Made by a program: the position numbers and the translations under genes. Under the pieces are notes generated by a model. That model was not told the DNA's origin. It searched no databases and worked only from the letters and a program-made list of their open reading frames with translations. 53,817 bases of DNA from positions 1 through 53,817 of the forward strand of contig SKLY01000096.1 in NCBI GenBank assembly GCA_007121335.1, in the 5' to 3' direction. Positions within the stretch are counted from its first letter, which is position 1; the number at the start of each line of letters is the position of its first letter. Source of the DNA: Saprospiraceae bacterium (GTDB lineage: Bacteria > Bacteroidota > Bacteroidia > Chitinophagales > Saprospiraceae). Positions 45,537 to 53,817 of the stretch are shown one piece after another.

Positions 45537-45977
45537 TTATTTTTGACCGGTACTGCCAAAACCACCCTCGCCTCTTTCAGTTTCATTCAATTCATTGACC
45601 TCCTGCCATTCCACCCGTTCGTATTTTGCCACGACCATTTGGGCTATTCGCTCGCCTGGTTTCAATTCGACGGACTCATTGGATAAGTTTACCAGGATAA
45701 CCCGGATTTCTCCCCTGTAATCGCTGTCAATTGTTCCCGGACTGTTGAGTACAGTGAGACCTTTTTTTAAAGCCAGACCGCTTCTCGGACGCACCTGAGC
45801 CTCAAGGCCCGGAATAAGTGCAATTCGAATTCCGGTTGGAATCATCGTTCTTTCCAGTGGTCCGATGCGGACAGGCTCTTCCAAAGCGGCGTATAAGTCC
45901 AGGCCCGAACTGCCATCTGTGGCGTAAAAGGGCAGGGGATTATCGGAATCATTGATGATTTGAATCTTAGTTTTCAT
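45537..45977 (-). CDS. dut: dUTP diphosphatase
   Basis: Trimeric enzyme that hydrolyses dUTP to dUMP, keeping uracil out of DNA. The 146 residues contain all five motifs: [10 protein letters not shown] (1), [10 protein letters not shown] (2), [11 protein letters not shown] (3), PGERIAQMV (4) and [10 protein letters not shown] (5). The start was set at the ATG at 45977; the one at 46004 overlaps the -7 box. It heads the minus-strand run dut-nucleotidyltransferase-TPR-DUF4292-EnvC. Confidence 0.96.
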   Translation of the reverse strand: MKTKIQIINDSDNPLPFYATDGSSGLDLYAALEEPVRIGPLERTMIPTGIRIALIPGLEAQVRPRSGLALKKGLTVLNSPGTIDSDYRGEIRVILVNLSNESVELKPGERIAQMVVAKYERVEWQEVNELNETERGEGGFGSTGQK

Positions 45978-46001
45978 CTGTATTGATTGATTTGTGGGTT
46001 G

Positions 46002-46009
46002 CAAATTTA
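46002..46009 (-). promoter_or_regulatory. Bacteroidota -7 box TAAATTTG upstream of dut
   Basis: TAAATTTG followed by C on the minus strand matches TAnnTTTG and lies 25 bases before the dut ATG. The start of transcription would be near 45995. No -33 element is clear. It may serve the whole dut-to-EnvC run. Confidence 0.5.
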
Positions 46010-46067
46010 TGAACTTATACCAATTAAGTCGGATATTGAAGTCCTATCAATCGACTTGAGTTGCCCT

Positions 46068-47135
46068 TTAGGATTTAAACTCCAGCAATTTATTCTTTAC
46101 ATAATCATCAAACGAGAATTCGCTGAAGCGGTGAAAGACCACTTCGACCGGTTGGATAAAGACGTGGATTTTATTATCAGCAAGGAACTTGACATGGGGC
46201 TCCAGCCGAACCGCGTCCTTTTCAGTGGTGACTACAAACCTGATCTTCATCTCCAATTGGTCGTAGGTCTTTTTTAATTGTGCAAGATCGTAAGTGCTGA
46301 AGTTGTGGTGATCGGGAAAGGCGAGTGAATGCAACCTATCAACGCGCTCTGCCATATGGTCGATCAATGGTTCGGGATTGGCAATTCCTGTCAAAAGGAT
46401 GGCTTCCCCACCGGGTTTTTCGACCAGTTTTTGTTTGGGGTTAAAAAGGTAATAGGCCTGGCCGTAAGTCAGGTAGGAGAAAAACACCTTTTGTTGAGGC
46501 AGGGGCTTTAGTTTTTTCTGAAAATTCGCTGCCTGCTCGCTTGTCAGGTCTGTAGGGCATTTGCTCACGATGATGGCATCTGCTCTTCGGGATCCTGTGG
46601 GCCATTCTCTCAGTCTTCCCACAGGCAGCAAAAAGTCTTCAAAATAAGGGCTGCTGTATTCTGTGAGTAGTAAATTGAGTGTGGGATTCACCTCTCTGTG
46701 CTGAAAGCCGTCGTCCATTATGATGGTTTGCAGTTGGGGAAACTGGCCAACCATTTTGGGAATTCCAAACGACCTGCTCTCCGATACGGCAACGGGTATA
46801 TCGGGATTTTTTCTCTTTATCTGCAGTGGTTCGTCACCTGTGTGGCTGACCTTGTTTCTTACATTGACCCATTGAAAACCCTTGCTCTTGCGACCGTATC
46901 CGCGGCTTATGACCCCGACCCGAATGTGGGGTTTGAGTAATTTTATCAGGTATTCCACATGTGGGCTTTTTCCGGATCCCCCTACCGTCAGATTGCCAAT
47001 ACTAATTACCGGCAGGCTGAAGGTGATGGATTTTAGGAGTTTGAAGCGGTGTAGCAGGTTGTTGATCCCCACTCCCAGGCCGTATAGCAGTGCCAGGGGA
47101 AGTACCAATAATTTAATCAACCAGTTTCTCGCCAT
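46068..47135 (-). CDS. lpxK: Tetraacyldisaccharide 4'-kinase
   Basis: Inner-membrane enzyme that phosphorylates the 4' position of the lipid A disaccharide precursor with ATP. The 355 residues are typical. A membrane-anchoring N-terminus (KLLVLPLALLYGLGVGI) precedes the P-loop NLTVGGSGKSPHVEYL (about 48-63) and the motif RGYGRKSKGF. The conserved MDDGFQHREV is at about 140-149. The presence of lpxK implies a lipopolysaccharide or lipooligosaccharide with phosphorylated lipid A. Confidence 0.95.
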   Translation of the reverse strand: MARNWLIKLLVLPLALLYGLGVGINNLLHRFKLLKSITFSLPVISIGNLTVGGSGKSPHVEYLIKLLKPHIRVGVISRGYGRKSKGFQWVNVRNKVSHTGDEPLQIKRKNPDIPVAVSESRSFGIPKMVGQFPQLQTIIMDDGFQHREVNPTLNLLLTEYSSPYFEDFLLPVGRLREWPTGSRRADAIIVSKCPTDLTSEQAANFQKKLKPLPQQKVFFSYLTYGQAYYLFNPKQKLVEKPGGEAILLTGIANPEPLIDHMAERVDRLHSLAFPDHHNFSTYDLAQLKKTYDQLEMKIRFVVTTEKDAVRLEPHVKFLADNKIHVFIQPVEVVFHRFSEFSFDDYVKNKLLEFKS

Positions 47136-47322
47136 TGCCTTTATCCGGGTTTAAATCGTGAAGCTAAGTAAAATGTTCCTAAGCAGGAAAGTATTCCGCC
47201 CGGAAATTGACGGACCCTTTTTTGTAAAAAATGCTGTGCTTTTGTTTAAAGGCTGTATTCCTTGAAGTCGCTAAAAATCCTTTTTCACTCAAAAAACACC
47301 TACCCTTGTTCAATTACTTTTT

Positions 47323-48213
47323 TTAAAAGGCGAAACCCATGGATATCATCAGGGAGTGGTTCGTTCTGTTTCCACTTCTCTGGACAAATTCATTTCCCTC
47401 ACCCAACTCGACTTTTGATATGTAATACTTATCTCGGATGACGTGATTCAGGCCGTATTTATATTGGGCATTGACGTAGAGTCCCTGATTGATGAAGTAA
47501 GTGAGGCCTCCGGTGAGCCCCACATCAAACCAGTTGAAGTAATTGCCGTCTTTTTCAGCAAATTCAAAATATGTACCCGCTTCCTGTGGAGCTTCGCGGT
47601 CCCTGCCATCCATTCGAATAAATTGACTGTCTCCCTTGTAGGATCCAAGACCGGCCCTGTCCCTCATGGGCTTGAAGTCATACAACACCTGAAAATCCTC
47701 AATTGCATTGCCGGTTGATTGAGAACGCCCTGAAAAACTCATGTCACCCGAACCCGTGCTACCCACCAAAAAACCGACATAACCACCGGCCGATATTTCA
47801 AAGCGGCCACCGAGTCGCACCATTCCTTCGATGGGAATGTCGAGATAGACATTGGACCAACGTATCTCCTCGTCTCGCTCACCGACTGCCCAGGAAGGGT
47901 CCTCCGGATTAAACACAAACCAGGATTCACCCTCGTGGTCCACCCTTCCACCTCGTTGGTTGTAGATCAATCCAAAACGGAGCCCAAACACATCATCGTA
48001 AAAGGTGTAGCGACCCAGGATGCCGATGTGGAAACCTGTTTGTGTTCTGAAACTCTCCACTTCATTGCCATCGCTGTCCAGTTCGCTGTCGTCGTTAAAA
48101 CCAGAGAAGCTGAGTCCTGCTTTGAATCCCAAACTCAGGTTTTGCGCTTTCGCTGTCTGAGACAGACACATGAGGGCTAGAAACGGGATTATTAAAAATA
48201 GTGATTTTCGCAT
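47323..48213 (-). CDS. PorT-like outer-membrane beta-barrel protein
   Basis: From the ATG at 48213 the protein has 296 residues with a signal peptide (MRKSLFLIIPFLALMCLSQTAKAQ). The body is a small beta-barrel of the outer-membrane PorT/OMP_b-brl_2 type: NLSLGFKAGLSFSGF at the mature N-terminus, LGRYTFYDDVFGLRFGLIYNQRGG, YLDIPIEGMVRLGGRFEISAGGY, and a terminal SLMISMGFAF. Some relatives work in type IX secretion, but many have no known role. The longer frame from 48261 would lack a signal peptide start. Confidence 0.85.
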   Translation of the reverse strand: MRKSLFLIIPFLALMCLSQTAKAQNLSLGFKAGLSFSGFNDDSELDSDGNEVESFRTQTGFHIGILGRYTFYDDVFGLRFGLIYNQRGGRVDHEGESWFVFNPEDPSWAVGERDEEIRWSNVYLDIPIEGMVRLGGRFEISAGGYVGFLVGSTGSGDMSFSGRSQSTGNAIEDFQVLYDFKPMRDRAGLGSYKGDSQFIRMDGRDREAPQEAGTYFEFAEKDGNYFNWFDVGLTGGLTYFINQGLYVNAQYKYGLNHVIRDKYYISKVELGEGNEFVQRSGNRTNHSLMISMGFAF

Positions 48214-48279
48214 CTTTGATATTATTTTGTGATCCATTAGTGATCTGTACGGGCGATCCAAATGACCAACCTTTCAGTA

Positions 48280-48287
48280 CAAAGGTA
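48280..48287 (-). promoter_or_regulatory. Bacteroidota -7 box TACCTTTG (minus strand)
   Basis: TACCTTTG on the minus strand matches TAnnTTTG and points at the PorT-like gene, giving a leader of about 60 bases. A TTTG-like element lies 24 bases upstream, a little too far. Confidence 0.5.
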
Positions 48288-48368
48288 CAAAATCCTTATT
48301 TGGGGCGTTATCAAAATGCGATTATTCAAAGGCCGGATTTATAATTCCGGGGCGGATTAAAAAATTCC

Positions 48369-48376
48369 TACTTTTG
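48369..48376 (+). promoter_or_regulatory. Bacteroidota -7 box TACTTTTG upstream of apbE
   Basis: TACTTTTG followed by C is an exact TAnnTTTG match. Transcription would start near 48383, about 50 bases before the ATG at 48433. It is divergent from the PorT-like gene's -7 box. Confidence 0.55.
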
Positions 48377-48432
48377 CAATCCCAACGGAACAGAATTATT
48401 TGCCGGAATTTGTTCACAACACTTTTTGTAAA

Positions 48433-49509
48433 ATGCACTGCTTTAAAATAAGTACCTTGAAATCATGCACCGCACTGTTGGTTATTTCTCTGGTGTTAGC
48501 TCTACCGGCCTGTCAGCCTGGTGAAACGGAACCCGATTTTATAAATCTACGGGGAGAGACAATGGGTACCATGTACAGCATGACCATTGAGACGGACCTC
48601 CCCGCGAAAGAGTTGCAAGCTGATATTGATTCACTTTTGGTCATATTGAATGACCAATTGTCCACCTATATTCCAGAATCTACCATATCCAGGTTCAATC
48701 AGACAGATTCTACAATTGAAATTTTGACGGCCGCTGAGCCATTTTTTGTAGAAAATCTTATGATCAGCAAGCGGATTTTTGGTGAAACTGATGGGATGTT
48801 TGACCCAACTGTGATGCCACTGGTCAATTATTGGGGTTTCGGATACACCGGTCATGAACTGCCCGAAGCTGTTGACTCTGCTGTGGTGGATAGTCTTTTA
48901 AAAAAAGTGGGTTTTGACAAGGTGGACTTTAGTGTGAATGAATACACCGAGGTAAGAAAAAAGATACCGGGAGTTGAACTGGATTTCAGTGCTGTAGCCA
49001 AAGGCTATGCAGTGGATGTGGTGGCCAATTACCTTGCTCAAAACGAAGTAAATAATTATCTGGTGGATATAGGAGGTGAAGTCTGTGTTCAAGGTCCGGG
49101 TAGGAGGGGCAGTGGATGGGTTCTTGGAATTTCAACCCCCGATCCTACTGCCGACGGAGCGAGTATTTCCCAACGGTTAATAATGAACCGTGGCTGCGTG
49201 GCTACATCCGGTAATTATCGCAATTTCAGGATGGTGGATGGCAGTCCGGTTGGTCATACCATCAATCCGCGCACCGGCTTTCCCGAAATGAACAATTTAC
49301 TCAGTGTAACCATCTGGACATCCACGGCTGCTGCGGCAGATGCGTATGCGACAGCATCTTTGGTTGCCGGCTATCCCGCCGCAAAGGAGTTGATTGAAGA
49401 AATGGAGGGATTAGAAGGGTATTTTATTTATCTGGATGAGGACGGGGAAGTCCAACACGCCTGGACTGAGAATTTTTCTCCCTTGTTGGTGGAAGAGGAA
49501 TTAAATTAA
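48433..49509 (+). CDS. apbE: FAD:protein FMN transferase (ApbE), lipoprotein form
   Basis: Enzyme that takes FMN from FAD and attaches it to a Thr of target proteins such as Na+-NQR or Rnf subunits. The 358 residues from the ATG at 48433 start with a signal and lipobox (ALPAC, Cys about 27). Signatures: RGETMGTMYSMTI, MFDPTVMPLVNYWGFGY, VELDFSAVAKGYAVDVVANYL, RGCVATSGNYRNF, HTINPRTGFP and the metal-binding AAAADAYATA. A TTG start at 48400 would add 11 residues and is less likely. No NQR or Rnf genes are in the window. Confidence 0.95.
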   Translation: MHCFKISTLKSCTALLVISLVLALPACQPGETEPDFINLRGETMGTMYSMTIETDLPAKELQADIDSLLVILNDQLSTYIPESTISRFNQTDSTIEILTAAEPFFVENLMISKRIFGETDGMFDPTVMPLVNYWGFGYTGHELPEAVDSAVVDSLLKKVGFDKVDFSVNEYTEVRKKIPGVELDFSAVAKGYAVDVVANYLAQNEVNNYLVDIGGEVCVQGPGRRGSGWVLGISTPDPTADGASISQRLIMNRGCVATSGNYRNFRMVDGSPVGHTINPRTGFPEMNNLLSVTIWTSTAAAADAYATASLVAGYPAAKELIEEMEGLEGYFIYLDEDGEVQHAWTENFSPLLVEEELN

Positions 49510-49604
49510 CCGCTGATCGATAATTTCAATTAATCCGATATGCCTTCACTTTAGTGAAACCTGAATTTGGTCGCATATGGCATAATCCCAATAAATATAT
49601 AGAC

Positions 49605-50426
49605 ATGAAACTCAACTTGACAAAAGACCTCTGTTTTTTGGATATTGAAGCCACCGGACTGCACGTAATTCGGGACCGAATCATTCAATTGGGAATGCTT
49701 AAATACAGTCCGGGGAAGAGCGAGCCTGAAGTACTCGACATCCTGGTGAATCCCGGCAAACCCATCTCTAAAGAAGCCATTCAGGTGCATGGAATTACAG
49801 AAGATGATGTGGCAGAAAAACCTTCTTTCTCCGAATATGCGGATGAGGTGATGGAATTCATTGGGGAGGCCGATCTGGCGGGTTACAATATATCCGGTTA
49901 TGACCTTCCCATGCTGATGGAAGAGTTATACCGCGCAGGTCATGAGCTGAATATGGAAAACCGGAAATTGGTGGACGTCCAGCGCATTTTTTACAAAATG
50001 GAACCCAGGAACCTGGGAGCTGCCTACCGTTTTTACTGTGGAAAAAACATGGAAAAATCTCATGAAGCCATGGCCGATGTGCGCGCAACCGCTGAAGTAC
50101 TAATGGGGCAGCTTGAAAAATATGAAGGAGTAGATTTGGAGACCGATGACGGAACGGTAATCGAGGAGCCCGTTCGAAACGATGTGGAGGCACTGCATAG
50201 CTTTACGCGAGATTACAATATGATTGATGCCACCCGAAGATTAAAGTACAATCACAAAGGGGAAGTGGTATTTAATTTTGGAAAATACGCCGGAAAACCT
50301 GCAGCTCCCATATTGAGCAAAGACAAAAATTACTACAATTGGATATTACAGAAAGATTTTTCCTATCAGGTGAAGACCATGGTCAAAAAACTGGTCAAAG
50401 AATACCGGGAAAACAATGAAGAATAG
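49605..50426 (+). CDS. DEDDh 3'-5' exonuclease, DnaQ/PolC-type
   Basis: A 273-residue exonuclease with the DEDDh active site: LCFLDIEATGL (Asp and Glu of motif I, about 9-19), AGYNISGYDLPML (motif II), and SHEAMADVRATAEVL (His and Asp of motif III). The C-terminal part, after about residue 180, is charged and has VVFNFGKYAGKPAAPILSKD, a segment often found after this domain in Bacteroidota. A role in DNA repair or proofreading is likely; RNA substrates remain possible. The GTG start at 49554 was rejected. A perfect short inverted repeat TTCACT-TT-AGTGAA lies at 49545-49558. The next gene overlaps it by 11 bases. Confidence 0.92.
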   Translation: MKLNLTKDLCFLDIEATGLHVIRDRIIQLGMLKYSPGKSEPEVLDILVNPGKPISKEAIQVHGITEDDVAEKPSFSEYADEVMEFIGEADLAGYNISGYDLPMLMEELYRAGHELNMENRKLVDVQRIFYKMEPRNLGAAYRFYCGKNMEKSHEAMADVRATAEVLMGQLEKYEGVDLETDDGTVIEEPVRNDVEALHSFTRDYNMIDATRRLKYNHKGEVVFNFGKYAGKPAAPILSKDKNYYNWILQKDFSYQVKTMVKKLVKEYRENNEE

Positions 50427-51228
50427 GTTTTTTTTATTGGCTTTTGGTGGGCTGATGTTGCCGCTGTTTTTTTCTTCCTGCTACGAGCGGCAAGAGGGCT
50501 GTACAGATTTTAATGCAGTGAACTTCAATGCTTCCGCAGATGACAACTGCTGTTGCAATTATCCGGAATTCAGCTTTCAACTCCAACACCGGTTCGGACC
50601 AGACAGTGTGCGATTTTTTACCGATTCTGTCTATACTCTTGACAATGGACTTGAGGTAAACATTCTTTTCCTCGAACTGCTCGCCAGTAATTTTTTTCTG
50701 GAACAAGAAAGTGGTGAGCGTCAAATGGTAGAAAACACCCTGGAATTCTCCTCTGTGGATGGCATCTCATGCCCCTGTACCGACGACTTGTTTATTATTG
50801 ACCCCAATTCCTTCAACGCTACCCCCGGCGAAATATCCCGTCCCTGGACCTATACGGGACTTGGCTTTTCATCCGGCACCCCGGAGGAATGGCAGGTTTT
50901 GACACCAGATGATTTTGAAGATGTTTACCCCCTGGCGCAGGATGAACGTTATGACGCAGAAGCGATGGATTTTTATTCCCTGAGGGCGGTGATTGCCTTT
51001 CCCAATGCCACTTCAGAACCTGTAGAAATAAATATCCCTGCCTGGCGCTCAAGCCTGTTTTTTGAAGAGAACCTCAGCCTCCAAACAGCTGAAAACTTCT
51101 CCGTTATACTCAGGATCAATTACAAAACCTGGTTGGGCGGATTGAATGCCGGAAATGTGAGTGAGGATACCCTGGTTGATCTTTTTACCAACAACCTGGA
51201 GGACGCTCTTGAGCTGATATTGAACTAA
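50416..51228 (+). CDS. Hypothetical lipoprotein, possibly MbnP-like
   Basis: A 270-residue lipoprotein with signal MKNRFFLLAFGGLMLPLFFSSC and Cys22. The early mature part is Cys-rich: GCTDFNAVNFNASADDNCCC. Later text such as FSFQLQHRFGPDSVRF and YTLDNGLEVNILFLELLASN resembles the start of MbnP-type copper-binding-linked proteins, where a short strand pattern leads into 'isnl'-like wording, but the match is weak. It overlaps the exonuclease gene by 11 bases and is probably co-transcribed with it, although their roles look unrelated. Confidence 0.68.
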   Translation: MKNRFFLLAFGGLMLPLFFSSCYERQEGCTDFNAVNFNASADDNCCCNYPEFSFQLQHRFGPDSVRFFTDSVYTLDNGLEVNILFLELLASNFFLEQESGERQMVENTLEFSSVDGISCPCTDDLFIIDPNSFNATPGEISRPWTYTGLGFSSGTPEEWQVLTPDDFEDVYPLAQDERYDAEAMDFYSLRAVIAFPNATSEPVEINIPAWRSSLFFEENLSLQTAENFSVILRINYKTWLGGLNAGNVSEDTLVDLFTNNLEDALELILN

Positions 51229-51372
51229 CTGCAATTTTTTTAAAATTTTTTCCAGCCTCTTTTTAATACATAATCTACTGAAGATTAAATTGATGTGGAT
51301 TATGATTACATATTTAAAAAAATAAATATGTTAAAATTCTTCCCGGGGCTTACATATTACAAATATTCGTAA

Positions 51373-51380
51373 TATATTTG
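51373..51380 (+). promoter_or_regulatory. Bacteroidota -7 box TATATTTG before the type A T9SS gene
   Basis: TATATTTG followed by CG matches TAnnTTTG. Transcription would begin near 51387, giving an 80-base leader to the ATG at 51467. No firm -33 element was identified. Confidence 0.55.
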
Positions 51381-51466
51381 CGGTGTCCGAAGGGACAAAA
51401 TCTACAGTAAGCTATAATTCTTTTCCATCCCCACTGGAATAGTTAACCCTTTAAAATTCTTTAGAT

Positions 51467-53817
51467 ATGAAAAGAGTTGTACTTACACAGCTAATTGGAT
51501 GCTTATTTTTAATTGGCATTACACCTTTCGAGAGTCATGCAGAGGTTGGTGAAAATTCGACCAATGCGACTTACAAACTCGTTTGCCCTGACGATGTACA
51601 TTTGACATGCGGAGCGGATTTAAGTGATTTGAATCAGTACGGTCAGGCTTACATTTACGGTTGCGGCACACCTTATCCTGCACCGCCTCCACATGTTGAA
51701 TACAATACCAGTCCCTGCGGAACAGGTTATATTAAAAGAACCTGGACGGTAATGCTTTGCTGTGGCACTTATCACAGTTGCAGCCAGTATATACATGTTT
51801 ACGGCAAGTCATTTGACAGTGATAATATTATTTGGCCGGCAGATTATATGACTGATGAATGCGATCCACAGCTCAGACCGCAGCACTTACCTGACAGCTT
51901 TAATTTTCCGGTATTTGTCGATGTAGAATGTGGGAATCCTCTATTTAGTTACAATGACCGGGTGTTTAAGAAAGGGGATTCAGGCTGCAAAAAAATCATT
52001 CGTGATTGGACAGTAATTGATTGTTACACCTACAATCCAAATTCACCGGATCAAAAGGGCAGGTGGGAACACACCCAGATTATCAAGGTTAAAATCATGG
52101 AGGAGCCGGAAATAAATTGTCCCGACGAGATCATAGCAAACACCGATTTATTCAGTTGCGATGGTGCGGAGGTGGATTTTCCTGCTGTTGAAGGCACCGG
52201 TGCGTGTGGTGAGGATTTGAAAGTGACGAATGATTATCCATGGGCGGTATCGAATACCGATGCAAGTGGATTTTATCCACTGGGAACTACGGTGGTGACA
52301 TTTACTGCTAAAGACGGCTGCGGGAATGTGGGAACTTGCAAAACTGAAGTAACCGTAAAAGATCAAATACCACCGACACCTGTTTGCCACCACGGGATTT
52401 CATCCACACTGAAAGAGCACGTGGATGGATATTATTTGGATCTTGATCCTAAGTGGTTTGACAGAAACAGTTTTGACAATTGTACTCCAAACAGCGAGCT
52501 GACTTTTGAAGTGTCGCCTGAGCGGGTATTTTGCGATGACCTTCCAGAGGTGGAAGTTAAATTAACAGTGACCGATGAATCCGGCAATAGTAATTACTGC
52601 ATCACCTATTTGAAAATAACTGACAACAAAGGACTCTGTGGACCGGACTCTCTTATTGCAGGGGGAACTATTTCTTCTACATTGGGAGGTCAATTGGCCG
52701 GACTGGTATTTGTTTCTCTAAAAGATGGAAATGATGAAGTGGTTGCAGAGACTATCTCAAATGGTGATGAGTTTCGCTTTGAGGAATTGCCATCCAGAGA
52801 TTATCTAAAGGTCATTCCCTCCACCAATGACATTCCGCAAAATAATATCACAACTTTTGACCTGTTGCTCTTGCACATGTATATAGCAGGATTGTGGGCT
52901 CCGGAAAGTCCATCCCAATTACTGGCAGCCGATGTAGATATGTCCGGCACCATTGATGTGATGGATCTTGCACATATGAGAAATGTCATTCTGGGTAGAG
53001 TAGATAATTTCCCGGGAGGGGATGCGTGGAGATTTTACGATGCAAATCACAGTTTTAATGATCGTCAGAACCCACATCACGACAACCTGCCAGGACTGAT
53101 TGAATTATTTGATTTTGAGGATCACACCATGGGAATAAACTTCAATGCGGTAAAGCTGGGTTGTTTAAGTTGTCCGGACCAGTCAGATGCTGATGCCGGA
53201 AGCGAAAACCGGTCCATGACTGAGCAGGCATTTTCAGTAAATATTACCTCAAGTGATGACGTTCAACCCATTATTCTTTCACCGGTTGAAAATTCCTCCA
53301 TCTACGGACTGCAATTTGCATGGCCCCTGGGAAAAAACAATGAATTGTTAGAGATAAATTCTGAAAGGATTCCGGAATCGGCACTCCACTACCAGGTAGA
53401 TGATCAAAACAACCTCAGGGTGAGCGTGGCGAATACTGCCAAAATAGATATCAAAAAGGGTGAACCAGTACTCGAAATAGTGCTGGCCGAAAATCCGATC
53501 ACATGGTCTTCTGAAATACTTGACAACCAAATTTACTCCAACCTCGCTGAGTCAGACAAGCTTGTGTTTGAAGTATTGGAAAGCGAAACAGGAGGAGACA
53601 TAGCACAGCGCGGATTTAGTGTTTTTCCCAACCCTGCCAATGGTATATTAAATATTGAATTGCCTGAGATAGATGCCGTTGAAAATACCGCAAGGGCAGA
53701 AGTGTACGACCTGAATGGTCGACTTGTAATGTCTCGCTCTTTTGACATACATGGTCAGGGCGGTGAACTACTTCAAATGGATATTGAAAGCCTGTCTGCA
53801 GGAATGTACCTTATTAA
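51467..53817 (+). CDS. Secreted HYR/dockerin-like protein with type A T9SS sorting domain, 3' end cut off
   Basis: The frame is open from the ATG at 51467 to the window edge, 783 residues. A signal peptide (about 1-25) is followed by a Cys-rich region with repeated WTV motifs (TWTVMLCCGTYHSC, DWTVIDCYTY), then a HYR domain at about 213-300 (EINCPDEIIAN, ending with GTCKTEVTVKD). A dockerin-like EF-hand stretch AADVDMSGTIDVMDLAHMRN is at about 487-506. A cohesin-like segment is at about 590-685 (IYGLQFAWPLGKNNELLEIN). From about 712 the Por secretion tail starts, FSVFPNPANGILNIELPE, and near the edge reads LSAGMYLI. The protein is exported by type IX secretion; only a few residues seem to be missing. 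Confidence 0.9.
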   Translation, partial: MKRVVLTQLIGCLFLIGITPFESHAEVGENSTNATYKLVCPDDVHLTCGADLSDLNQYGQAYIYGCGTPYPAPPPHVEYNTSPCGTGYIKRTWTVMLCCGTYHSCSQYIHVYGKSFDSDNIIWPADYMTDECDPQLRPQHLPDSFNFPVFVDVECGNPLFSYNDRVFKKGDSGCKKIIRDWTVIDCYTYNPNSPDQKGRWEHTQIIKVKIMEEPEINCPDEIIANTDLFSCDGAEVDFPAVEGTGACGEDLKVTNDYPWAVSNTDASGFYPLGTTVVTFTAKDGCGNVGTCKTEVTVKDQIPPTPVCHHGISSTLKEHVDGYYLDLDPKWFDRNSFDNCTPNSELTFEVSPERVFCDDLPEVEVKLTVTDESGNSNYCITYLKITDNKGLCGPDSLIAGGTISSTLGGQLAGLVFVSLKDGNDEVVAETISNGDEFRFEELPSRDYLKVIPSTNDIPQNNITTFDLLLLHMYIAGLWAPESPSQLLAADVDMSGTIDVMDLAHMRNVILGRVDNFPGGDAWRFYDANHSFNDRQNPHHDNLPGLIELFDFEDHTMGINFNAVKLGCLSCPDQSDADAGSENRSMTEQAFSVNITSSDDVQPIILSPVENSSIYGLQFAWPLGKNNELLEINSERIPESALHYQVDDQNNLRVSVANTAKIDIKKGEPVLEIVLAENPITWSSEILDNQIYSNLAESDKLVFEVLESETGGDIAQRGFSVFPNPANGILNIELPEIDAVENTARAEVYDLNGRLVMSRSFDIHGQGGELLQMDIESLSAGMYLI

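Noticed and set aside
1-53817. CRISPR arrays, tRNA or rRNA genes, insertion sequences or prophage genes
   Set aside because: No regularly spaced repeats, cloverleaf-like stretches, transposase or integrase motifs were noticed on either strand. A tRNA scan would be needed to exclude short RNA genes fully.

Overview
The window looks like a chromosomal segment of a Bacteroidota member, most likely from the Saprospiria (Lewinella/Haliscomenobacter-like); the class is an inference from gene content. The evidence is a SusC/SusD pair, type IX secretion tags of both type A and type B, PorT-like and TolB-like envelope proteins, the dut-TPR-DUF4292-EnvC gene order known from this phylum, and repeated TAnnTTTG -7 promoter boxes typical of the Bacteroidota primary sigma factor. 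No tRNA, rRNA, CRISPR array, insertion sequence, phage or integrase gene was recognised.

Layout. 1-77 is the tail of a probable M16 peptidase. 455-4725 is a cell-shape operon, mreB-mreC-mreD-mrdA, without rodA behind it. 4851-9302 holds folA, a DCC-family thiol oxidoreductase and a 1089-residue TolB-like outer-membrane protein. 9505-15589 mixes a small envelope protein, terC, a DUF3108/TapB-like protein, a MarR regulator, two lipoproteins and an unusual GCS2-CBS fusion protein. 15683-20287 is central metabolism (aconitase, a long acyl-CoA dehydrogenase) and an HU protein. 20475-25182 holds a tiny lipoprotein and a peptide-type ABC importer (two permeases and a binding lipoprotein, no ATPase here). 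25383-28129 has a TIGR01777 epimerase-like protein and a Balon/baeRF-type ribosome hibernation factor. 28570-37243 is a nutrient-uptake and secretion island: SusC, SusD, an accessory lipoprotein, then a large type B-tagged beta-helix protein. 37262-48213 is almost entirely on the minus strand: AhpD-like protein, a membrane protein, M29 aminopeptidase, HflX, the EnvC/DUF4292/TPR/nucleotidyltransferase/dut run, lpxK and a PorT-like barrel. 48433-53817 returns to the plus strand: ApbE, a DEDDh exonuclease, a lipoprotein and a cut-off T9SS protein with HYR, dockerin-like and cohesin-like parts.

How the genes fit together. Much of the window serves the cell envelope: elongation (mre/mrdA), peptidoglycan hydrolase control (EnvC-like), lipid A synthesis (lpxK), outer-membrane barrels, lipoproteins, TonB-dependent uptake and T9SS cargo. 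Housekeeping genes (folA, dut, acn, HU, hflX) sit between them under their own promoters. In several genes the longest reading frame begins inside or before the -7 box, so the annotated starts were moved to internal ATG codons.

No complete new multigene defence or mobile system was found. The best candidates for a second look are the GCS2-CBS fusion, the hibernation factor, the dockerin-plus-cohesin-like T9SS protein, the TolB-like protein with a decayed protease site, and the importer permeases with very large extracytoplasmic insertions.
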